Position numbers and translations under genes: made by a program. From Micromonospora okii (lineage in GTDB: Bacteria; Actinomycetota; Actinomycetes; Mycobacteriales; Micromonosporaceae): 64,000 bases of DNA. The stretch is taken from the NCBI RefSeq assembly GCF_020884795.1, contig NZ_BBZF01000022.1:62001-126000 (forward strand), written 5' to 3'. Positions 9,032 through 16,538 of the stretch are shown piece after piece. The notes beneath the pieces were generated by a model, which was not told the origin of the DNA, ran no database searches, and worked only from the letters and a program-made list of their open reading frames with translations. Position 1 is the stretch's first letter. Each line of letters opens with the position of its first letter.

Positions 9032-9462
9032 GCGGGCGATCGTACCGCTCCGCGGCCGATGGCTGTTGGAGCGAGGCAGCGGATTGGCGCGGCCAGCGTC
9101 GTCCTGGCTGCCCGAAATCGGCAGCTCGCCGGGGTCGACGTTGCTGATGCCAGCGGACCCGGTCAGTCAGGTCGGGTGACAGTCGTATTGCGCCATGACG
9201 CGCACTGTCGGAACGCTAACGTCCAGTGGGTTCGCCCACAGGGGAGAAAAATGGGCCGGACCTTTTCAGCTCAACCAGCGCGCAACAGACCTCCTGTTGC
9301 CGTCCAGTCGACCCCGGGCCTCAACACGATGATGCCGGCCATCACTTTTCTATGAAACCTGTGGTCCGGCAACGGACGCACGATGGCTGAATTTGTTTCA
9401 CGTCTCTCCTATCTGCCATCACGGGCCAGGTGGCTTCTTAGTCCATCGAAGTGCTCGGTGCG
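9032..9462. other. Gene-poor region, lower GC
   Basis: About 430 bases with no confident gene. They include a short candidate reading frame at 9251-9355 and a small perfect inverted repeat (GCAACAG at 9282-9288 with CTGTTGC at 9294-9300). Composition is clearly less GC-rich than flanking genes, which fits non-coding or recently acquired DNA next to the toxin-immunity unit. Confidence 0.5.
9251..9355 (+). CDS. Candidate small ORF, 34 residues
   Basis: ATG 9251 is preceded by a good AGGGGAG ribosome site about five bases upstream. It encodes a 34-residue peptide beginning MGRTFSAQ and ending MMPAITFL. There is no family match, no membrane segment and no Cys. The reading frame carries a 7-bp hairpin. 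The only support is the ribosome site and the lower-GC codon use, so it may be chance. Confidence 0.2.
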   Translation: MGRTFSAQPARNRPPVAVQSTPGLNTMMPAITFL

Positions 9463-9555
9463 CTACCGGCCCGGGAGTTGCGTAGCGAGCTGCCAGGCCA
9501 TCTCGTAGCCGATGGTGTAGAATTCCGCTTTCTGGGTCGCCCCAAAGAACCTGGG
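9463..9555 (-). pseudogene. C-terminal fragment of a decayed gene behind the immunity gene
   Basis: Reading leftward, this fragment encodes a protein-like tail (FFGATQKAEFYTIGYEMAWQ and so on) ending at a TAG at 9463. It lies in the same frame as the immunity gene but is separated from it by two in-frame TGA stops. It has no start codon or ribosome site of its own. It looks like the end of a second immunity or toxin-associated gene lost by decay, or a former C-terminal extension of the neighbour. Confidence 0.35.
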
Positions 9556-9642
9556 TCAGGGCATTGGCCAAGAATGGTCGGAGGGGTCATCTCCGGTCTG
9601 CTGATCGAGGTGCCTCGGATTGCGCCATTGAGGCCGCGAGAG

Positions 9643-10059
9643 TCAGTGGGGCGATGGTGCCGGAGGCCGATGGTAGCCGAGAATGCGCATCGCTTCCTTG
9701 CCCGCCGCACGAAGATCCTCGATCGGGAGGTCAGGGACCTGATAGCCGTTCGCCCGGATGGAGGCGAGGAAGTCATCAGGGAGCCGTACGCGGTAGGTGG
9801 TCACGTAGAACTCCAAGTCGTCGCGCCAGATCCATTCACCGTCGGTCATGATCGAGGCGCCACCAACAAGGCGTCGATCGCTGCCCAGGACGTCGGGTTC
9901 CGCGCCCATCACGTCGATCAGGCCGTGCCCGTCTTGGAGATACCGGATCACGCGATCGATGTCGGGTAGCGGCTCTGAGGCCAGGTGAGCATGGATGCTG
10001 TCGGCGTAGACCTCGACCGGGTCCGGGCCGAGTTCTTGGAAGAACCCCGCTGTCTTCAT
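9643..10059 (-). CDS. Candidate immunity protein for the adjacent toxin
   Basis: 138 residues from ATG 10059, whose ATGA overlaps the toxin stop codon. It is acidic and soluble, with no signal peptide or membrane helix. A central GGASIMTDGEWIWRDDLEFY segment (about 66-85), followed by RVRLPDDFL, resembles small immunity-type proteins found behind polymorphic toxins. That resemblance is from memory and not a verified family match. Position, size and tight coupling support a role neutralising the C-terminal domain of the upstream protein in the cytoplasm. Confidence 0.55.
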   Translation of the reverse strand: MKTAGFFQELGPDPVEVYADSIHAHLASEPLPDIDRVIRYLQDGHGLIDVMGAEPDVLGSDRRLVGGASIMTDGEWIWRDDLEFYVTTYRVRLPDDFLASIRANGYQVPDLPIEDLRAAGKEAMRILGYHRPPAPSPH

Positions 10060-11372
10060 CGGTGACCTCCAGGTCGCGGGCTGAAGCTCTCCCAGGTGCC
10101 CCCAACTTCGACAACTGGGGGCTCGGGTTCCGCCGCCCATCGTTCCGTGCCCACTCTCTTCGTCGGGGCGACCACGGTCACGCCAAGTTCGTCGGCGACC
10201 TGTTGTGCGAGCGGCACGCCGTGGAGGACATCAGGATCAACGGTGCCCGAGTAACAGGAAACCAGCCGGACGGGCCCCCCGTCGTAGGCCGGGTTCTCCT
10301 TCAACGCCGCAGCAATTTGCACTGCGCTGGTCGGGTTGCCGTTCATGTCCGCCCCCTCGGCCGAAACCTTACCGGGAAGGAAGTAGCCCTGGTCGGTGCC
10401 ATGGACGACGACATCGTGGTGCCCGTCGAGAGGTAGGGACTTCTGCATGTTCCGCATCGTGCGAGCGTCGTATCCGATCACCGTGGAGTGGCCGGTGTAG
10501 TAGACCGGGTCGCCGGCCGGGAGGTGGGAGTCCGGCCATGCCGTCGGGGGCCTCGGCCGGACTCGCGGATCTGCCCAGTCGCGACGTGTGCCCATCCGGT
10601 CGGTTGGGCTGATTCGAGCGAGCCGGTGGAGCGCCTGCTTCAGCTTCTCGATCAGCTCGCCGAGCTGCCGGATCAGCGGCATCAACCGCCGCAGGCTCGC
10701 CAGCAGCCCGCGCAGCAGCCGGGCGATCCGCGCCGCCCACGACGCCACCAACGTCGTGACCTGCTCCACCACCAGGGGCGCGGCGAACCCGCCGGTGACG
10801 ACCAGTTCGGTCGCGTACACGATCAGCCGGGAGACGCAGGCGGCGATGGCGTCGCGGACCAGCAGCCGGACGGCGGCCACCAGCCCGGCGGCTCCCTCGG
10901 TGATGGCGGCGAGGGTGTCCGCGCCCTGGGCGAGGCCGGTGATTGCCTGCCGCTGCTCGCCGGCCCAGGAACGGTAGGCGGGGCCGGCGCTGCCGCCCCA
11001 GCCGGCGACGTCGGCGCGGACGGCGCCGGCCAGCTCGGCGGCCTCCTTGCGGAGGGAGGCGGCGACGGTGCGCCAGGTCTGGGCGTGGGCGGTGATCTGC
11101 GCCGGATCGCCGGCGAGCCAGTCCAGCGCCTCGCTGAGCGGCTTGACGTGCTCGATCAGCCACGCGATGCCGTACTGGAGCAGCGCGCCGACCGGATCGG
11201 AGACGAAGGCGAGGGCGTCCAGGCCCGCGCTGACCACGCCGAGTGTGCCGTCGATCCAGTTTCCGTCGCGTACGCCCTGGGCGATTAGCTCGATGTCCTC
11301 GCAGATCCAGACGCCGGCCCACGCGCCGGGCGGGGTGTCGGCGGCCGGGGCGACGAGGGGATTGGCGGTCAA
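10056..11372 (-). CDS. WXG-like polymorphic toxin with predicted His/Cys protease C-terminus
   Basis: 438 residues. The N-terminal half is helical and resembles ESX-secreted toxins, with a WGGSAGPAYRSW segment near residue 125. A hydrophobic helical middle part (about 165-245) follows, then a Pro/Arg linker and a C-terminal domain (about 290-420). That domain has a VVVHGTDQGYFL segment with H324 and a VRLVSCYSGT segment with C373, then AQQVADELGVTVVAPT. A His-Gly followed by Ser-Cys before a Rossmann-like helix resembles clan CD (C80/caspase-like) cysteine peptidase domains. That assignment is inference. It overlaps the small WXG-like gene by 4 bp and the candidate immunity gene by 4 bp. Confidence 0.6.
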   Translation of the reverse strand: MTANPLVAPAADTPPGAWAGVWICEDIELIAQGVRDGNWIDGTLGVVSAGLDALAFVSDPVGALLQYGIAWLIEHVKPLSEALDWLAGDPAQITAHAQTWRTVAASLRKEAAELAGAVRADVAGWGGSAGPAYRSWAGEQRQAITGLAQGADTLAAITEGAAGLVAAVRLLVRDAIAACVSRLIVYATELVVTGGFAAPLVVEQVTTLVASWAARIARLLRGLLASLRRLMPLIRQLGELIEKLKQALHRLARISPTDRMGTRRDWADPRVRPRPPTAWPDSHLPAGDPVYYTGHSTVIGYDARTMRNMQKSLPLDGHHDVVVHGTDQGYFLPGKVSAEGADMNGNPTSAVQIAAALKENPAYDGGPVRLVSCYSGTVDPDVLHGVPLAQQVADELGVTVVAPTKRVGTERWAAEPEPPVVEVGGTWESFSPRPGGHR

Positions 11373-11689
11373 GGCGCTCCCCGTGCGCGCCGTAGCGACT
11401 GCTCGGCCCGAATATCGGAGGCCCGGTAGCGGTCGGCGCTGGTGCGCAGCCTGCCGGCGGTGTCGCGCACCGAGCCGGCGGCGGCGTCCACACCCTGGAC
11501 GAGGGTCTGCTGGAGCCCTTCGAGCAGCAGTGGCATGACGGCGCAGAGCTGCCCGTACGCGTCCGCGCCCAACCGGACGTGCCGGCCGGCCTGGTGGGCC
11601 GTGTCGAGGTTGCCGGCGCTGCGGTCGAGGCGCGCGGCGTGGCGGGTCAGGTCGGCGGGGTCGACCCGGATGCCGTCACCGTCGGGCAT
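11369..11689 (-). CDS. Small WXG100/EspC-like ESX secretion target
   Basis: 106 residues, all predicted helical, with the length and character of type VII secretion-associated proteins. The start (IRVDPADLTRHAARLD) and the later QGVDAAAGSVRDTAGRLR segment match the EspC/WXG-like helical-hairpin pattern. No strict WXG triplet is present. It overlaps the toxin gene by 4 bp and the YbaB-like gene by 14 bp. It probably forms a co-secreted partner for the toxin's N-terminal helical domain. No ESX machinery gene lies in this window. Confidence 0.7.
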   Translation of the reverse strand: MPDGDGIRVDPADLTRHAARLDRSAGNLDTAHQAGRHVRLGADAYGQLCAVMPLLLEGLQQTLVQGVDAAAGSVRDTAGRLRTSADRYRASDIRAEQSLRRARGAP

Positions 11690-12077
11690 CCGGTGCGCCC
11701 TGGTCGGGGCAGAGCCGGCGACGGTACGAGTCGACGAGCAACGAGGGTGTCGGGTCGCCGACGTCGAACGTGAGAGTGGCGACCTCGGCGACCTTCCTCA
11801 GGAGGTTGGCGCGGGCGTCACGGGTGGTGTCGAGGATCTGCCGGGCGGTCTGCGCCGCCGAGTTCTGCCGGGTGCTCTCGTCCAGCCGCAGGCCGACCAG
11901 TAACCCCGACGAGTCGACGGTGACCTGGACCCTCCGGTCGGGGCTGGCGGCCGTGCCGGTCAGTGCCTGGACCTGCGCGGAGAGGGCCTTGGCGCGGGCT
12001 GCTCGGGCCGCGACGGACGACTCCCAGTCGTCGAGCCGGCGCGCGGCCTCGTCCAGCGCGGCCTCGTCCGACCACAT
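11676..12077 (-). CDS. YbaB/EbfC family protein, first gene of the toxin operon
   Basis: 133 residues. A helical N-terminus (EAARRLDDWESSVAARAARA) is followed by the YbaB-like strands (VQVTVDSSGLLVGLRLDES, about 51-69) and a long C-terminal helix. YbaB/EbfC proteins are dimeric nucleoid-associated factors. In actinomycetes, variants often head ESX-type toxin operons, where the role is uncertain. It overlaps the next gene by 14 bp, so it is transcribed with the WXG, toxin and immunity genes. Confidence 0.75.
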   Translation of the reverse strand: MWSDEAALDEAARRLDDWESSVAARAARAKALSAQVQALTGTAASPDRRVQVTVDSSGLLVGLRLDESTRQNSAAQTARQILDTTRDARANLLRKVAEVATLTFDVGDPTPSLLVDSYRRRLCPDQGAPDARR

Positions 12078-12206
12078 GCGTGACCCTCCCGAACGGATGT
12101 CGACCTCGACCGGCCCGTGCTGCCGCCGTCACGTTACCAATCCGTCGCGCAGTGTGGTGTCCTGGAAACCTCATCCTGGCCCCGGCGGTCGTCGACGCCT
12201 GACGCC

Positions 12207-12250
12207 CCGGGTCCCCCCGGGCCGCCACAGATCGGCCCGGGGGGACCCGG
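12207..12250 (-). terminator. Strong hairpin terminator after the lectin gene
   Basis: A perfect 17-bp stem (12207-12223 with 12234-12250) and a 10-base loop. It lies about 50 bases downstream of the leftward lectin gene and separates it from the toxin operon. Confidence 0.85.
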
Positions 12251-12301
12251 AGCCGGCCGGAGGTTCCCGGCCGGGCGGTTCGACCCCGGGAGCGGAGTCG
12301 G

Positions 12302-13276
12302 TTACAGGCCGATCAGGTGCTCGTAGACGCCGTACTGCGCGCCCCGGGCGAACAGGTGGATCTCCCCGCCGTAGACGGTGGCGGCCGGGGCACCCCGGAC
12401 TCCGGCCGGGCCGGGGAAGCCGGTCCAGCCCGTCCAGGCCGACCCGGTGTAGCGGTTGGTGCGGATCGTGTTCTCGGTGCCCCGGGTGAACAGGTGAAGT
12501 TCTCCGCCGTAGACGGTGGCGGCGGGAGAGGACTTCGCGACGGCGCCGGGGATGCTGCTCCAGCCGGACCACTCGGACGCGAGGTCCGAGTACCGGTTGG
12601 TGCGGATCCGGTCGTCGGCGCCCCGGGTGAACAGGTGCAGGTAGCCGCCGTACACCGCGGCGGCCGGGGTGGTGTCCGCGCCGGCGGTGCCGGGGACGGT
12701 GCTCCAGCCGGACCACGCGGCGGTGGCCAGGGAGTACCGGTTGGTGCGGATCGTGTCGTCGGCGCCCCGGGTGAACAGGTGCAGGTCGCCGCCGTAGACG
12801 GTGGCGGCGGGGGCGGACCTCGCGACGGCGCCGGAGATGGTGGTCCAGCCGGACCACGCGGACGTCGTCACGGAGTACCGGTTGGTGCGGATCCGGCTGT
12901 CGGCGCCCCGGGTGAACAGGTGCAGGTCGCCGCCGTAGACGGCGGCGGCGGGGGCGGACTCCGCGCCGGCGGTGCCGGGGACGGTGGTCCAGCCGGACCA
13001 CGCGGACGTCGTCAGCGTGTACCGGTTGACCCGGATGTCGCCGTTGTCGCCGAGGGCGAACAGGTGCAGGTCGCCCCCGTACACCACCGTGCCGGGCCCG
13101 GACGGCGCCTCCGGGGCCCCCGGCACGGGGGTCCACGTGGTCGACGCGTCGGCCTGCTGCCCGACCGGGGCCGGGGCGGCCGCCGACGCGGCGGCCGGGG
13201 CCGCGACCAGCGCGGTGGCCCCGAGGGCGAGCGCGAGCAGGCGGGTCAACGACCTCGTCGCACGATTCAGACGCAT
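12302..13276 (-). CDS. Secreted six-repeat PLL-like beta-propeller lectin
   Basis: 324 residues from ATG 13276. A Sec-type signal peptide (Arg-rich start, LLALALGATALVAAPAAA core) ends near residue 34. The mature protein is six tandem repeats of about 47 residues, each with a VYGGDLHLFTRGAD-like strand, an IRTNRYS strand and a WSGWTTVPG segment. This matches PLL-like/fucose-lectin beta propellers such as the fungal PVL fold, which bind sugars between blades. The first and last repeats are the most diverged, as expected at the closure of the propeller. It probably binds carbohydrate outside the cell. It is monocistronic with a strong terminator. Confidence 0.8.
   Translation of the reverse strand: MRLNRATRSLTRLLALALGATALVAAPAAASAAAPAPVGQQADASTTWTPVPGAPEAPSGPGTVVYGGDLHLFALGDNGDIRVNRYTLTTSAWSGWTTVPGTAGAESAPAAAVYGGDLHLFTRGADSRIRTNRYSVTTSAWSGWTTISGAVARSAPAATVYGGDLHLFTRGADDTIRTNRYSLATAAWSGWSTVPGTAGADTTPAAAVYGGYLHLFTRGADDRIRTNRYSDLASEWSGWSSIPGAVAKSSPAATVYGGELHLFTRGTENTIRTNRYTGSAWTGWTGFPGPAGVRGAPAATVYGGEIHLFARGAQYGVYEHLIGL
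12366..13110. repeat. Six coding repeats of about 141 bp
   Basis: The block centred on a ccgccgtagac segment recurs near 12366, 12501, 12648, 12789, 12930 and 13071. Most spacings are exactly 141 bp, with one of 135 and one of 147. The central copies are highly similar at DNA level, suggesting recent duplication or gene conversion. This is the DNA image of the propeller repeats. Confidence 0.8.
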
Positions 13277-13538
13277 AGTGCTCCTCTCTGGACGGCCGGC
13301 TCCGGGACGGTGGGTCCGTCGGCCGGCGCTAGCCCATGCTCGCATCGTTCGGTTCCCCGGATGATCAGCCGCGCGGGGGAGATCCCGGTCGATGCCGGGA
13401 CGATGCCCGGTCGATGCCCCCGGTCGGCAGTCTCGTCGGCAGCACCGCTCCTCCGCCTCGCCCCCGAGGGCGCCGGGCCGGTGCACCGACATCTCCCGCG
13501 CGGCCAGGTGTGCCGGCGGGGCACCGGAGGGAAGGCGC

Positions 13539-16538
13539 ATGACGACCGAGCCGAAGCCGACCGCCGAGGGCGGCCCCGTGCGCCGGTCGGCCGGGCAGGC
13601 CGACTCGGGTGAGCGGGTAGACCCGGCCGGTGCCGGGGCGGTCGACGCCCGTCAGGCGCGGTGGGCGGCGCTGCCCGAGCCGGCCGCCCTGGTCACCGAC
13701 CTGCTGGCCCGGATCGTCCGGGCGGGCTGGACGGCGCACCCGCGCGACCGCTGGACGCTGGTCACCCCGCCCGTGCCGTCGGGGCGGATGCAGGGCTGGA
13801 AGCTGCACGTCTCGGCGACCGTGGTGTCGGCACCTCAGGTGCTGGCCGCGTGCGCCCCGATCCTGGTGGAGACCGGGACGGCCTTCAAGTTCGTGGCGAC
13901 GGTGCCGATGCTCGCCGACCTCAACGAGCTGCGCGCCGCCCCGGGCGGGGCCGGCAAGTTCGTCACCGCGTACCCGGCGACCGACGAGCTGTTCCGCGAG
14001 CTGGTCGAGCGGCTGGACGAGGCCACCGCCGGGCTGCCCGGGCCGGCCATCCTCTCCGACCAGCCGTACCGGCCGGGCGGCCTGGTGCACTACCGGTACG
14101 GCGAGTTCGACGGCGTCACCGTGCTCGGCCACGACGGGAACCACCGCCGCTGCGTGCTCGACCCGGACGGCAACCCGGTCGAGGACGTGCGCGACGGCAC
14201 GTTCCGGCCGCCGTCCTGGGCCCCGCCGCCGTTCGGGCCGGTGGGCGACGCGGGCGACGACGCCGGGGAGGACCCGGGGGAGCAAGCCGGGGCGGCGGAG
14301 GTGACGATCGACGGCCGGTACGTCGTGACCGCCGCGCTCCAGCACGCCAACAAGGGTGGGGTGTACGAGGCGCGGGACCTGCGCACCGGCGTCGACGTGG
14401 TGCTCAAGGAGGCCCGGCCGCACGTCGCCACGGACGCCCTCGGCCGCGACGCCCGCGACGTGCTCGCCCACGAGGCCCGGCTGCTGCGGCACCTCGCGCC
14501 GCTGGGCGTGGTGCCGCGGCTGCACGACGAGTTCGTCCAGGAGGGACACCGGTTCCTGGTCGAGGAGTTGCTGCCCGGCCGCTCCCTGCGCGACGGGGTG
14601 GACGGCTCGCTCGACGACCGGTCGACCGGGCTGGGCTACCACGCGCTGCTGCGGGTGCTGGAGCGGCTGGCCCGGCTCGTGCGCGACGTGCACGCCGCCG
14701 GGGTGGTGATCCGGGATCTGTCGCCGAACAACGTGATGCTGCTGCCCGACGGGGAACTCCGCCTGATCGACCTGGAACTCGCCGCGCTGCGCGGCCCCGA
14801 GCCGGGCGGGTGGTCGTACCTGGGGGTCGGCGGGGGCACGGTCGGGGTCAGCGCGCCCGAGCAACTGGACTGCGCCCCGCCGGACCCCCGGGCCGACCTG
14901 TTCAGCCTCGGCGCGGTGGCCCTGCACCTGGTCGGCCGGATGAACCCCGACCTGCTGCCCGACGTCCCGGCGACCCGCTCGTACGGGCAACGGGTGGCCG
15001 CCGTGCTGGAACCGCCGTTCGCCCCCCGGCCGGTGCCGGAGCCGCTGCGCCGGATCGTCACCGGCCTGCTGCGCACCGAGCCGGCCGAGCGGATCGGGCT
15101 GGACGAGGTGCTCACCCTGTGCGCGGCGGGCCTCGACGGCCCCGACCGGGACCTGTGGGCCACGCCGAGCAGCGCCGAGGCCACCGCCGGGCTGGCCCGG
15201 TTCCCCGAGCGGCACCGGCGGGAGCTGGTCGACGGCATCGTCCGGTGGCTCGCCGGGAGCCCCGCCTCCCCGGCCGTGCGGCCGTGGGCGGAGACCGCCT
15301 TCGGCCGGCGGATCGAGCCCTGCACCGTGCAGCACGGCGTCGCGGGCACCGTCGCGGTGCTGGCCCGACTCCTGGAACTACCGGCGGCCCAGGGCGCGCC
15401 CCGGCGGGCCGCGCCCGAGCAGAACGCGCCGGACCCGGGAGCACGCCGGCAGGCCGCGCAAGAGCAGGCCGCCCCCCAACACGACGCGTCCCAGGTCGCG
15501 GCGCGGCTGCTCGACGACCTGCTCGACCGGCTGCTGCGCCACCTCGACGGCGGCGTGCACCGGCTGCCCGGGATGCACTTCGGCTTCGCCGGCACCGCCT
15601 GGGCGCTCTGCGACGCCGGCCGGGTGCTGCGCCGGCCGCACCTGGTGGAGCGGGCGGTCGAGCTGGCGCTGCGGCTGCCGGTGGTGTGGCCCAGCCCGGA
15701 CCTCACCCACGGCGTCGCCGGGCTGGGCACCTGCCTGCTGCACCTGTGGGAGCAGACCGGCCGACCCGAGCTGCGCGACCGGGTCGCCGCCGCCGCCGAG
15801 CACCTGCTCGCCACGGTGGACGACGGCGAAGCGATGCTCTGGACCGTCGACCCGGGCTTCGACTCCGACCTGGCCGGCTACCGCTCGTACGGCTTCGCCC
15901 ACGGCACCGCCGGCATCGGCGCGTTCCTCCTGGCCGCCGGTCACCGGCTGGGGCGGCCGGAGCTGACCGCCGCCGCCGAGCGGTGCGGCGACACCCTGCT
16001 CGCCGCCGCCCGGTACGACGCCGACGCCGCCTTCTGGCCCAGCACCCCCACCTCCGGCGACGCCCGCACGCACTGGTGCAACGGCTCCTCCGGCGTCGGC
16101 ACCTTCCTGTGCCGGCTGTACGCCCGCACCGGCGACGCCCGGCACCGCGACGCCGCGCTGGCCGCCGCCCGCGCCGTGATGCGGACCCGCTGGGCGGCCG
16201 GCACCGCGTACTGCCACGGGCTGGCCGGCGACGGCGACTTCCTGCTCGACCTGGCGCGGGCGACCGGCGACGCCCGGTACGCCCGGTGGGCCGAGGCGCT
16301 GGCCGGGCGGCTGTGGGCGATGCGGGTGCACCGCGACGGCGTACCGCTGCTGCCCGACGAGTCGAACCACGCCGTCACCGGCGGGTACGGCGCGGGACTC
16401 ACCGGCCACCTGGCCTTCCTGCTCCGGCTGCGGCACGGCGGCCCCCGCCTGTTCCACCCCGACCCGGAGGTCGCCCGGGACGAGCCCGCGCCGGCCCGGC
16501 CGGCGGGGACGCGCGTCGAGGAGGCGGCATGTCGGTGA
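13539..16538 (+). CDS. lanL: LanL-type (class III/IV) lanthipeptide synthetase
   Basis: 999 residues, a normal length, from ATG 13539 with a GGAGGGA ribosome site. It has three domains in order. First is a lyase part (about 40-230), with an AILSDQPYRPGGLVHYRYG segment typical of these lyases. Second is a Ser/Thr kinase-like part (about 260-540), with VIRDLSPNNVML and LIDLELA as catalytic and metal loops. Third is a LanC-like cyclase (about 590-975). The cyclase keeps the zinc ligands, WCNG near residue 847 and YCHG near residue 892, which class III LanKC enzymes usually lack. This favours class IV. It should phosphorylate and eliminate Ser/Thr of the precursor and close lanthionine rings in the cytoplasm. 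It overlaps the S9 peptidase gene by 10 bp. Confidence 0.9.
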   Translation: MTTEPKPTAEGGPVRRSAGQADSGERVDPAGAGAVDARQARWAALPEPAALVTDLLARIVRAGWTAHPRDRWTLVTPPVPSGRMQGWKLHVSATVVSAPQVLAACAPILVETGTAFKFVATVPMLADLNELRAAPGGAGKFVTAYPATDELFRELVERLDEATAGLPGPAILSDQPYRPGGLVHYRYGEFDGVTVLGHDGNHRRCVLDPDGNPVEDVRDGTFRPPSWAPPPFGPVGDAGDDAGEDPGEQAGAAEVTIDGRYVVTAALQHANKGGVYEARDLRTGVDVVLKEARPHVATDALGRDARDVLAHEARLLRHLAPLGVVPRLHDEFVQEGHRFLVEELLPGRSLRDGVDGSLDDRSTGLGYHALLRVLERLARLVRDVHAAGVVIRDLSPNNVMLLPDGELRLIDLELAALRGPEPGGWSYLGVGGGTVGVSAPEQLDCAPPDPRADLFSLGAVALHLVGRMNPDLLPDVPATRSYGQRVAAVLEPPFAPRPVPEPLRRIVTGLLRTEPAERIGLDEVLTLCAAGLDGPDRDLWATPSSAEATAGLARFPERHRRELVDGIVRWLAGSPASPAVRPWAETAFGRRIEPCTVQHGVAGTVAVLARLLELPAAQGAPRRAAPEQNAPDPGARRQAAQEQAAPQHDASQVAARLLDDLLDRLLRHLDGGVHRLPGMHFGFAGTAWALCDAGRVLRRPHLVERAVELALRLPVVWPSPDLTHGVAGLGTCLLHLWEQTGRPELRDRVAAAAEHLLATVDDGEAMLWTVDPGFDSDLAGYRSYGFAHGTAGIGAFLLAAGHRLGRPELTAAAERCGDTLLAAARYDADAAFWPSTPTSGDARTHWCNGSSGVGTFLCRLYARTGDARHRDAALAAARAVMRTRWAAGTAYCHGLAGDGDFLLDLARATGDARYARWAEALAGRLWAMRVHRDGVPLLPDESNHAVTGGYGAGLTGHLAFLLRLRHGGPRLFHPDPEVARDEPAPARPAGTRVEEAACR

